The position numbers and the translations under genes were made by a program. This document shows, one piece after another, positions 1 to 4,997 of a stretch of DNA of 5,396 nucleotides; within the stretch, counting starts at the first letter, position 1, and each line of letters opens with the position of its first letter. The notes beneath the pieces were generated by a model, which worked only from the letters and a program-made list of their open reading frames with translations, ran no database searches and had not been told where the DNA came from. Source of the stretch: UCB3 sp964415605 (GTDB taxonomy: Bacteria; Chloroflexota; Anaerolineae; Epilineales; Epilineaceae); contig CAYQBA010000249.1 in the NCBI GenBank assembly GCA_964415605.1, positions 1 to 5,396 of the forward strand. Reading direction: 5' to 3'.

Positions 1-107
1 CGCTTCTCGGTGGCGGCGCGCCGCCCGGCCGCGGCGTAGCCGTCGTGGCCGGGCACGGCGCCGGCGACGGCGGCCATGCCGCCGGGGGCGGGATCATGAT
101 CGGGCAT
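1..107 (-). CDS. N-terminus of an unidentified protein, cut by the window edge
   Basis: Minus-strand open frame starting at ATG 107-105 and still open at base 1; about 35 residues are visible, beginning MPDHDPAPGG and continuing AAVAGAVPGHDGYAAAGRRA. Nearly all third codon positions are G or C, as in the neighbouring genes. A Shine-Dalgarno-like AAGGGG (123-118) lies 10 bases before the start. The start overlaps the last 14 bases of the upstream membrane-protein gene, so it would be the third gene of the rsmD operon. A second ATG at 77 in the same frame is an alternative start. The visible part is Ala/Gly/Pro-rich, matches no family I recognise, and does not look like CoaD, which often follows rsmD elsewhere. 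A competing frame from ATG 97, which would form an ATGA overlap, reads as a Pro-rich string and is less likely. Function unknown. Confidence 0.45.
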   Translation of the reverse strand, partial: MPDHDPAPGGMAAVAGAVPGHDGYAAAGRRAATEK

Positions 108-312
108 CGTCGACCCGCCCCTTGTGCACGAGGTAGATGCCGGCGGCCATCACCGGCAGGCCGACGCCGAGGACGGCGAGCACCGCCACGGCATAGGCGG
201 GCCGCGAGAGCTGGTCCCACGTGTACGCCTCCGCCAGCCAGCGCAGGGCGGCCTGCACCGCCATCACACCGCTCGCGACGACGAAGAGGCCGGCCAGCCG
301 CACGCGGTTCAT
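94..312 (-). CDS. Small two-helix membrane protein (72 aa), coupled to rsmD
   Basis: Starts at ATG 312-310, which overlaps the rsmD stop TGA (311-309) in the sequence ATGA, a typical arrangement for translational coupling. No strong Shine-Dalgarno sequence is visible, only a distant GGGGGT. The frame stays open upstream, but that part reads as an Arg-rich string antisense-like to the rsmD repeats, so the ATGA start is preferred. The product begins MNRVRLAGLFVVASGVMAV. Two hydrophobic segments are predicted, residues about 6-25 and 39-62, joined by a short loop with LAEAYTWDQLSRP. It ends in a polar tail HKGRVDDARS. Basic residues at both ends suggest that both termini face the cytoplasm (inference). 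I recognise no family. Co-transcription with rsmD does not by itself imply a role in rRNA modification. Confidence 0.7.
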   Translation of the reverse strand: MNRVRLAGLFVVASGVMAVQAALRWLAEAYTWDQLSRPAYAVAVLAVLGVGLPVMAAGIYLVHKGRVDDARS

Positions 313-1265
313 GGCGCGGGACTCGACCCCCGGCCCGGCGGCCGCGGCTTGCCGTTGGGCACGCGCGGCGGGGTCAAGTCGGGCGGGAACGCGGCGAGCG
401 GATCGTCGTCGGGATCGTCGTCGGGATCGTCGAGGCGGTCGGAATAGAGGTCGGCGGCGTCGTCGTCGCCCCAAGGTCCGCGTGGCTCGCCGTCGCCATG
501 GTCGCCATGGTCGCCATCGCTCTCATCATCACCATCGTCGCCGTTGCCGACGCGCGGCAGGCCGCCAGGGCGGGACAGGTAGATCTCGCCCAGCCACGCC
601 ACCCCATCGGCATCGGTCGGGAGGTCGTCGAGGCCGATGGGGCCATCGTCGTCGTCCCGAGCGTGGGCGTCGCCATGGGCTTCGTCAGCCTCGTCGTCGC
701 CCGCTCCCGCTTCGTCGACGGGCGCGAAGAAGATGAGCCGGACGTTGCTGTAGGTGCGGCGGTCGATGGCGTGAAAGTGCTCGAGGTCCACGGGCGCGTC
801 CTCGACGGGGTCGATCTGCACGACGATCAGGCCGTCGTCGGTCACCCATTCGGGGGCGGCGTCCAGCGCGCGCAGGGTGGCCAGCCACAGGCCCTTGTAC
901 TGCGGCGGGGCGAGGAAGACGACGTGGTAGGGCTCGCGCGGCGGCTCGCGCAGGAGCTGGAACACGTCGCGGCGCAGCACGCGCACGGTGTCGCCGGCCA
1001 GGCCGGTTTGGGCGAGGTTGTGGTGGATGGTGCGCACGGCGGCGGGCGCCTGCTCGACGAAGTCGCAGCCAGCCGCGCCGCGGCTCAGCGCCTCGATGCC
1101 GACGCCGCCGGTACCGGCGAAGAGGTCGAGCACCCAGGCGTCGTGGATGTCGGCGCCGAGGATGCTGAAGAGCGCCTCCTTGGCCCGGTCGGTGATGGGG
1201 CGCGTGCCGTCGCCTGGCACGGCCTGCAGGCGCCGGCCGCGGGCCTTGCCGGCGATCACGCGCAT
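309..1265 (-). CDS. rsmD: 16S rRNA (guanine(966)-N(2))-methyltransferase RsmD with acidic C-terminal extension
   Basis: RsmD uses S-adenosylmethionine to methylate N2 of G966 in 16S rRNA, in the cytoplasm on assembling small subunits. Residues 1-36 carry the family N-terminal signature (MRVIAGKARGRRL, then TRPITDRAKEALFSIL). The SAM-binding motif I is VLDLFAGTGGVGIEAL at 45-60, and an acidic motif follows at 69-71 (FVE). The catalytic motif IV position reads LAPPQY (118-123) rather than the usual DPPY/DPPF. The methyltransferase core ends near residue 183, about the usual family length. A further 135 residues follow, rich in Asp and Gly, with DDPDDDPDDDP near 279-289 and an isolated hydrophobic patch WLGEIYL at 224-230. 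That extension is probably disordered. An in-frame TGA nine bases before the ATG fixes the start, and no Shine-Dalgarno sequence is evident. The gene heads the minus-strand operon and overlaps the next gene by four bases. Family assignment is firm; the role of the extension is unknown. Confidence 0.93.
   Translation of the reverse strand: MRVIAGKARGRRLQAVPGDGTRPITDRAKEALFSILGADIHDAWVLDLFAGTGGVGIEALSRGAAGCDFVEQAPAAVRTIHHNLAQTGLAGDTVRVLRRDVFQLLREPPREPYHVVFLAPPQYKGLWLATLRALDAAPEWVTDDGLIVVQIDPVEDAPVDLEHFHAIDRRTYSNVRLIFFAPVDEAGAGDDEADEAHGDAHARDDDDGPIGLDDLPTDADGVAWLGEIYLSRPGGLPRVGNGDDGDDESDGDHGDHGDGEPRGPWGDDDAADLYSDRLDDPDDDPDDDPLAAFPPDLTPPRVPNGKPRPPGRGSSPAP
400..432 (-). repeat. 12-bp tandem repeat inside rsmD (about 2.75 copies)
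   Basis: The plus-strand unit GGATCGTCGTCG occurs at 400-411 and 412-423 exactly and continues to 432 as a partial copy. Because the unit is a multiple of three it stays in frame and encodes repeated Asp-Asp-Asp-Pro in the acidic tail of RsmD. It probably arose by replication slippage, so copy number may vary between strains (inference). Confidence 0.85.
492..518 (-). repeat. 9-bp tandem repeat inside rsmD (three copies)
   Basis: The plus-strand unit GTCGCCATG is present at 492-500 and 501-509, and with one change at 510-518. Read on the minus strand it encodes the Gly-Asp-His repeats near residues 250-258 of the RsmD extension. It is in-frame, low-complexity coding sequence. Confidence 0.85.
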
Positions 1266-1318
1266 GCGGGGTCATGCCGGGGAACGACGCCAGTGGTGGC
1301 GGAGGCGTGCATGCGCCC

Positions 1319-1347
1319 ATTGTACGAACCGGACGAGCGGGGCGCAA
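1319..1347 (-). promoter_or_regulatory. Candidate sigma70-type promoter of the rsmD operon
   Basis: On the minus strand a TACAAT -10 box (1324-1319) is preceded by exactly 17 bases and a weak -35, TTGCGC (1347-1342). Transcription would start near 1312, leaving a leader of about 47 bases before the rsmD ATG. The -10 matches five of six consensus positions and the -35 only three. AT-rich hexamers are rare in this GC-rich DNA, which makes the match more credible. Confidence 0.45.
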
Positions 1348-1464
1348 GGGGGGGAGACGCGTCGGGTGTCACGAGGCAAGGGCGCACGAGAGACGCGGCT
1401 CACGCCCGAGCGCGACGGAAGCGCCGGCGGCGTCCGGCGGCCCGCCCGCGGTCGCGGGGCGGCC

Positions 1465-1533
1465 GGGATTAAGGATCCTGAATCAAGGCTTCAACCCGGC
1501 TTGGTAAGGGATTAACGGGGCAATCAAGCCGGG
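1465..1533. repeat. Repeated GGGATTAA / AATCAAG motifs, period about 42 bp
   Basis: GGGATTAA occurs at 1465-1472 and again at 1508-1515 (43 bases apart). AATCAAG occurs at 1481-1487 and at 1522-1528 (41 bases apart). The order of the two motifs is the same in both copies, so this is an imperfect direct repeat with a period close to four DNA helical turns. GATT and AATC are also complementary, so each copy is partly self-complementary. It could be a pair of protein-binding sites upstream of the kelch gene, or part of a folded leader RNA. The function is not determinable from sequence. Confidence 0.55.
1495..1533 (+). promoter_or_regulatory. Strong inverted repeat (hairpin) upstream of the kelch-like gene
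   Basis: CCCGGCTTG (1495-1503) is exactly complementary to CAAGCCGGG (1525-1533). The pairing extends inward by one G-T and one T-A pair to an 11-pair stem enclosing 17 bases. No T-run follows, so it is a poor candidate for an intrinsic terminator on the plus strand. Its position about 210 bases before the downstream start codon fits an operator or a structured 5' leader. It overlaps the second copy of the motif repeat at 1465-1533. Confidence 0.6.
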
Positions 1534-1745
1534 AGGGTATCTTGCGGTTGGCGCTCCGACAGGTGAGACCGCGGTACGACCTTGGCGGCACGGGCAACCA
1601 GGCCGCGCCGAGGTCGGCGGCCCGGCCGGGCGGCGCCAGGGGCCGGTGCGGGGGGCCCGTCGTGCATGCGAGAGCCGGGGTCGGCTCGATCGCGTGCCCG
1701 CGCCGGTCGACGACACTCGCGACAACACGGGGGAAGAGAAAGCAC

Positions 1746-3401
1746 ATGATCCACCTTCGACGCACGCATCTCATCGCGGCGGCGGCCACCATCGCCGCGG
1801 CGGGCGCCGCCGCGCTGGTGCCGTCCGCCGGCACGCCCGCCGCGCGGGCGCAGACCACGACCATCCCGGTGGGCGGCAAGCTGCAGGCCGACAACGCTTG
1901 CTACGTTCGCCTGCCCGACCTGCCCCGCGGCCTCTACGGCGGCTTCGGCGGCTACAACGAGGACACCGGCGTCCTGACGTTCGCCGGTGGCGCCGAGAAG
2001 CGCACCGACGAGAACACCATCGCCTACTACGACCTGTACGGCCTCAAGCTGGACGGCAAGTCGCAGGACTGGCAGAAGATCGGCTACAGCGCGGGCGGCT
2101 ACCTGCGCGACGTCGACCGCGGCTGCCGCGAGATGGCGACGGCGCGGATGTCGTCGGGCAGCTGGCTGTCGGTGCTCGGCAAGGACGGCTGCGACGGTAC
2201 GACGGACCGGCGCGGGGACATCAAGGAGCTGACGATCGGCGCGACGGCCAACGCCAGCGGCGTGCGCTGGAAGAGCGGCAGCGGCATCGCCGGCAGCGTC
2301 CCGAACGAGCTCGAGACCGGCAAGGCGGCGCTGGCGCGCCTGTTCGCGACGTTCGACACCGAGCGCAACCGCCTGGTCTTCGGGCAGGGCACCTACAACG
2401 ACGAACTCGACACCGAGTCGCAGGACGAGATCTACGTGGCCACGCGCGCCGGGCAGCAGTGGAGCGTGCGCGAGATCAAGCCGGCGGGCGCGGGCCCGAT
2501 CAAGCGCTACGGCACGTGCGCGGCGTACGTCTCGAACAAGGACACGGGCGTCGACGGCGTCCTCATCCTCGGCGGCAAGGAAGGCGGCCCGGAGGGCGCG
2601 GTGACGGCCACGTACAACGAGGTGTGGTGGCTGGACTTCTCCAAGAGCCAAAGCGGCGAGTGGAAGAACATCACCGGCCGCTTCGCCAACCAAAAGGACT
2701 TCGGCGGGCGGCGCGAGGGCGCGTGCGCCTACAACCCCACCACCAAGATGTTCTACTCGTGGTTCGGACGCGCCAGCAGCTCGATCCCCGACGGCGCCAG
2801 CCGCTCGGCGGGCCTGTGGCGGGTGGACCTGTCCAACCTGGGCGACGCCGCGGCGCCGCTGACGTGGGAGCGGCTGGCCAAGGACAAGAACGACCTGCCC
2901 GGCGGCGGCCGGCGCCTGATCCCCAACGCGTACGACTGGAAGCACAACCGCCTGTTCGTCATCGGCGGCCGCGGCGGCAGCGACGAGATCACCGAGTTCA
3001 AGGAAGTCTGGGCGCTCTACCCGGACGTGACGGGCGACGCGTGCGCCGAGCTCGACCCCTACGCGCCGTTCGCGTCGGTGCCGACGCCGACCGCGTCGGG
3101 CACGGGCCCGACGGCGACGCCGGGCGGCGGCACGCCGGTGCCGACGCGGGTGCCGACCGCCACGCCGGCCGGCCCGGTGGCGGCGTCGGTCTGCCCGAAC
3201 CTCGACCGGGTGGTGCCGCGCGCGGTGATCGACGCGGCGGCGGCGAACCCGGCGAGCGTCCAGGGCTACGACCAGCTCTGCAACCCGAACCTGCCGCTCA
3301 GCCCGTCGAACGGCAAGCGCGGGCGCCTCGGCCTGCAGAACCCGGGCGCGCCGTACCACCCGATCTTCAACGGGGTGGTCTACAAGTGCGGGTGCCCATA
3401 G
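1746..3401 (+). CDS. Secreted kelch-like beta-propeller protein with Pro/Thr linker and cysteine-rich C-terminal module
   Basis: A 551-residue exported protein. Residues 1-35 form a Sec-type signal peptide: basic MIHLRRTH, an Ala-rich hydrophobic core, and cleavage after ARA-35. The ATG at 1746 is chosen because the signal peptide begins there and GGGGGAAGAG lies a few bases upstream; the frame is open to 1542 but reads as non-coding. Residues about 63-428 contain six blade-like units (near 63-112, 127-178, 197-244, 254-309, 322-377 and 389-428). Several share a kelch-like pattern: an Arg/Gly or Tyr start, a hydrophobic strand ending in Gly-Gly (FAGG, ILGG, VIGG), and a closing Trp. This suits a six-bladed propeller used for binding rather than catalysis; no active site is evident. 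A Pro/Thr/Gly linker spans about 445-477. It leads to a C-terminal module (482-551) with Cys483, 512, 548 and 550 and ending VYKCGCP. There are ten cysteines, all in the predicted mature part, so disulfides are plausible. The ligand is unknown. Confidence 0.85.
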   Translation: MIHLRRTHLIAAAATIAAAGAAALVPSAGTPAARAQTTTIPVGGKLQADNACYVRLPDLPRGLYGGFGGYNEDTGVLTFAGGAEKRTDENTIAYYDLYGLKLDGKSQDWQKIGYSAGGYLRDVDRGCREMATARMSSGSWLSVLGKDGCDGTTDRRGDIKELTIGATANASGVRWKSGSGIAGSVPNELETGKAALARLFATFDTERNRLVFGQGTYNDELDTESQDEIYVATRAGQQWSVREIKPAGAGPIKRYGTCAAYVSNKDTGVDGVLILGGKEGGPEGAVTATYNEVWWLDFSKSQSGEWKNITGRFANQKDFGGRREGACAYNPTTKMFYSWFGRASSSIPDGASRSAGLWRVDLSNLGDAAAPLTWERLAKDKNDLPGGGRRLIPNAYDWKHNRLFVIGGRGGSDEITEFKEVWALYPDVTGDACAELDPYAPFASVPTPTASGTGPTATPGGGTPVPTRVPTATPAGPVAASVCPNLDRVVPRAVIDAAAANPASVQGYDQLCNPNLPLSPSNGKRGRLGLQNPGAPYHPIFNGVVYKCGCP

Positions 3402-3414
3402 CCCGCGCGCGGGC
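3401..3414 (+). other. Perfect 14-bp GC palindrome at the end of the kelch gene
   Basis: GCCCGCGCGCGGGC is its own reverse complement and begins on the last base of the kelch stop codon. As RNA it could form a five-pair stem with a CGCG loop. No T-run follows. It may contribute to 3'-end formation or stability, or simply be chance in very GC-rich DNA. Confidence 0.35.
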
Positions 3415-3444
3415 CACCATCTGACCCGAACGTTTATCATTGAA

Positions 3445-3470
3445 GGAGAGCCGGCGATTGCCGGCCCTCC
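3445..3470 (+). terminator. Hairpin downstream of the kelch gene, terminator-like but without a T-run
   Basis: GGAGAGCCGGC (3445-3455), a GATT loop and GCCGGCCCTCC (3460-3470) form a ten-pair stem with a single A-C mismatch. It sits 43 bases after the kelch stop codon and before the acetyltransferase gene, where a terminator would be expected. Only a short GTTT at 3475-3478 follows, so factor-independent termination is uncertain. Its right arm directly abuts the unused ATG at 3471. Confidence 0.45.
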
Positions 3471-3500
3471 ATGCGTTTGGCACAAGACGCGGTTGGTGCG

Positions 3501-3540
3501 ACGGCAGCCGGCACGGAAAGACGGCACCCGGCACGGAAAG
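3501..3540 (+). repeat. 20-bp tandem duplication in front of the acetyltransferase gene
   Basis: ACGGCAGCCGGCACGGAAAG (3501-3520) is followed directly by a second copy (3521-3540) that differs only at one base (G3507 versus C3527). The last bases of the second copy provide the AAAG of the Shine-Dalgarno sequence AAAGGAG; the first copy ends in AAAGACG and lacks it. The near identity suggests a recent duplication. Confidence 0.9.
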
Positions 3541-3543
3541 GAG
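3537..3543 (+). promoter_or_regulatory. Shine-Dalgarno sequence that decides the acetyltransferase start
   Basis: AAAGGAG ends eight bases before ATG 3552, which is near ideal spacing. The earlier in-frame ATG at 3471 has no comparable site, lies against a hairpin, and would place the tandem duplication inside the protein. Confidence 0.75.
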
Positions 3544-3551
3544 TCGAGCCC

Positions 3552-4262
3552 ATGGATGGCAGACGTGACGACGGCGGTGTTGGCCGCGACGGCGATCGAG
3601 GCACCGGCTCCGGCGGCGACCTCGGTGGCGGTCGCTCGGCCAGCGCGGGCCAGGGCGGCGATCCGGCGGCCGGCGCGTTCGACATCGTCGACCTCGTCCC
3701 CGGCGACGAGGTCGCGGCGGAGCAGGCGGCCCGGCTGTTGGTCGAGGAGTTCCGGGAGCATTGGCCGAATGCCTGGCCGGACATGGCGGCGGCGCGCGCG
3801 GAGGTCGCCGAAGCCCTGGAGGGTGGGCGCATCAACCGGATCGCGGTGGGCGCCGGCGGCGCGGTGCTGGGCTGGATCGGGGCGATCGAGCAGTACGACG
3901 GGCGGGTGTGGGAGCTGCACCCGCTCGCGGTGCGCGGCGACCACCGCCGCCGGGGCATCGGGCGAGCGCTGGTGGCGGACCTCGAGGCACGGGTGCGCGA
4001 GCGGGGCGGGCTGACGGTCTACATCGGCACGGACGACGAGGCGGGCCTGACGTCGCTGGGCGGGGTGGACGTGTATCCGGACGTCTGGGCCCACCTGCGC
4101 GATATCCGGAACCTACGAGGGCACCCGTTCGGGTTCTACGCCCGGCAGGGCTACACGGTGGTCGGCGTGGTCCCGGACGCCAACGGCTTCGGCAAGCCGG
4201 ACATCATGATGGCCAAGCGGGTGGGCGACGTCTCGGGCGGATTGGGCGACGCGGCGCGCTAG
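3552..4262 (+). CDS. GNAT acetyltransferase, aminoglycoside 6'-N-acetyltransferase-like
   Basis: A 236-residue cytoplasmic enzyme of the GNAT superfamily, which transfers acetyl from acetyl-CoA to an amine. The first 42 residues are a Gly/Asp/Arg-rich, probably disordered tail; the GNAT domain starts near FDIVDLVPGD (43-52). Motif A for acetyl-CoA binding is visible as ELHPLAVRGDHRRRGIGRAL (121-140), with R-x-x-G-x-G at 132-137. Downstream are YIGTDDE (157-163), TSLGGVDVYP (167-176), HPFGFYARQGY (191-201) and VVPDANGFGKPDI (206-218). This pattern matches, from memory, a group of chromosomal GNATs commonly annotated as AAC(6')-type aminoglycoside acetyltransferases. The true substrate is unproven and could be another amine. 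Start chosen from the Shine-Dalgarno sequence at 3537-3543. The stop overlaps that of the convergent methyltransferase gene. No dedicated promoter was recognised in the 150 bases after the kelch gene. Confidence 0.85.
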   Translation: MDGRRDDGGVGRDGDRGTGSGGDLGGGRSASAGQGGDPAAGAFDIVDLVPGDEVAAEQAARLLVEEFREHWPNAWPDMAAARAEVAEALEGGRINRIAVGAGGAVLGWIGAIEQYDGRVWELHPLAVRGDHRRRGIGRALVADLEARVRERGGLTVYIGTDDEAGLTSLGGVDVYPDVWAHLRDIRNLRGHPFGFYARQGYTVVGVVPDANGFGKPDIMMAKRVGDVSGGLGDAAR

Positions 4263-4858
4263 CCTTCAGACGCCCCCTCCGCTGCCCGCTCGAGCACGTA
4301 CACGAACGCCGGCGGAACGTTGCGCCACACGACGGGCGTGGTCCGAAGCGTGCCGGGCTGGCGCCGGAGCAGGGCGCGGAAGGCGCGGCCGCGCGGCAGC
4401 CAGTGCAAGCCGAAGTAAGCGAACGTCGCGAACCGGCCGCCGGGCGCGAGGTGTGGCAGCACGTTGCCGAGGATGGCGGTCTGCAGGTCGGCCGGGAACG
4501 CGGTCCACGGCAACCCGCAGACGACGGCGTCGAAGCCGGCGCCGGGCGGCAGCCACGCGTCGAAGTCGTAGGATTGGGCAGGCGACTCGGCAAACGTCAG
4601 CTCCGGGAACCGCTCGCGGAGGTGCGCGACGAACACCGGGTTGACCTCGACGCCGAGGTAGCGGGCGTGCGCGGGCATGGCGTCGCGCACGACCGCCGTG
4701 AACGGCCCGGTGCCGGGACCGAGCTCGAGCACGTGCCGGGCCCGGCGGACGCCGGCGGCGTCGACGATCCGCGCGGCCATCGCGGGGGACGACGGCAGCA
4801 CGGCGCCGGTGGCGTTCCAGTTGCGCGCGAACTCGCGGATAAAGGTGGCGGCGGACAT
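4259..4858 (-). CDS. Class I SAM methyltransferase, phospholipid N-methyltransferase-like
   Basis: A 199-residue Rossmann-fold methyltransferase. SAM-binding motif I is LELGPGTGPFT (44-54). The acidic residue ending strand 2 is in GVEVNP (69-74), probably Glu71. The motif IV region reads CGLPWTAFP (114-122). A late PGGRFATFAY (139-148) and a C-terminal VWRNVPPAFVY (177-187) complete the picture. This set, including the N-terminal AVLPSSP (19-25), resembles the short phospholipid N-methyltransferases (COG3963 type). Those methylate phosphatidylethanolamine toward phosphatidylcholine at the membrane surface and are related to rRNA adenine dimethylases. The substrate here is inferred. Start ATG 4858 has GAGGT (4870-4866) seven bases upstream. 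An in-frame ATG at 4912 is rejected because it lies inside the TATAAT box. The stop codon TAG overlaps the convergent GNAT stop within CTAG. Confidence 0.85.
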   Translation of the reverse strand: MSAATFIREFARNWNATGAVLPSSPAMAARIVDAAGVRRARHVLELGPGTGPFTAVVRDAMPAHARYLGVEVNPVFVAHLRERFPELTFAESPAQSYDFDAWLPPGAGFDAVVCGLPWTAFPADLQTAILGNVLPHLAPGGRFATFAYFGLHWLPRGRAFRALLRRQPGTLRTTPVVWRNVPPAFVYVLERAAEGASEG

Positions 4859-4910
4859 GGCGGGGACCTCGGCGGTGGGATGAGTGGGCGCGGCCGGCGG
4901 TGGGCGATAC

Positions 4911-4916
4911 ATTATA
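4911..4916 (-). promoter_or_regulatory. Consensus -10 box for the methyltransferase gene
   Basis: TATAAT on the minus strand, a perfect match in very GC-rich DNA. Transcription would begin near 4904, about 46 bases before the ATG at 4858. No good -35 lies 16-18 bases upstream; that stretch is a G-run (GTGGGGGG on the minus strand). The promoter may therefore need an activator or an alternative sigma contact. Confidence 0.5.
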
Positions 4917-4926
4917 ACGGCTCCTG

Positions 4927-4955
4927 TTGACACCCCCCACGCATCCGGCCATACT
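4927..4955 (+). promoter_or_regulatory. Sigma70-type promoter of the EAD-containing gene
   Basis: A perfect -35 TTGACA (4927-4932), a 17-base spacer and a -10 CATACT (4950-4955, four of six consensus positions). Transcription would begin near 4962, giving a leader of about 36 bases that contains the GGAG (4987-4990) before ATG 4998. It points away from the minus-strand TATAAT only ten bases to its left, so the two promoters would overlap. Confidence 0.6.
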
Positions 4956-4997
4956 TCGCGCCAACCCGCGCCCCCGCCGCCCATCCGGAGCCGCCCC

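Larger units (their letters stand above)
1266..1745. other. 480-base intergenic region between divergent rsmD and the kelch-like gene
   Basis: No convincing gene is present: the open frames that cross it give Arg/Pro/Ala-rich translations typical of GC-rich shadow frames. It contains the candidate rsmD promoter (1319-1347), a repeated and inverted motif block (1465-1533), and a GC-rich stretch (about 1560-1700). The kelch gene's Shine-Dalgarno sequence (GGGGGAAGAG, 1729-1738) lies at its right end. The block near 1465-1530 is noticeably more AT-rich than its surroundings. I could not find a clear -35/-10 pair for the rightward gene. Confidence 0.7.

Noticed and set aside
1..97. ATGA-overlap start at 97 for the left-edge gene
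   Set aside because: The overlap is attractive, but the frame gives a Pro-rich low-complexity string; the frame from 107 has more protein-like composition and a Shine-Dalgarno-like AAGGGG.
45..1472. Long plus-strand open frame (475 residues) across the rsmD operon
   Set aside because: It lies antisense to rsmD and the small membrane gene, shows no domain pattern, and is explained by third-position GC bias suppressing stops in the opposite strand.
1556..1585. T-box-like string (GTACCGCGGTC on the minus strand)
   Set aside because: Only a short resemblance to the T-box antiterminator motif is present; there is no specifier stem or terminator, and the downstream minus-strand gene is rsmD, not an aminoacyl-tRNA synthetase or amino-acid gene.
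1542..1745. N-terminal extension of the kelch protein back to base 1542
   Set aside because: The extra residues are Arg/Gly-rich without pattern, and a typical signal peptide with a Shine-Dalgarno sequence begins at 1746.
3471..3551. Upstream ATG (3471) as the start of the acetyltransferase
   Set aside because: It has no nearby Shine-Dalgarno site, abuts a hairpin and would include the tandem duplication, whereas ATG 3552 has AAAGGAG at ideal spacing.
1524..4094. 856-residue minus-strand open frame opposite the kelch and GNAT genes
   Set aside because: Its translation is an Arg/Ala/Val-rich string without domain signatures, and it opposes two well-supported genes; it is a shadow frame.
4859..4912. 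Upstream in-frame ATG (4912) for the methyltransferase
   Set aside because: It falls within the TATAAT box, upstream of the expected transcription start, and ATG 4858 has its own GAGGT.
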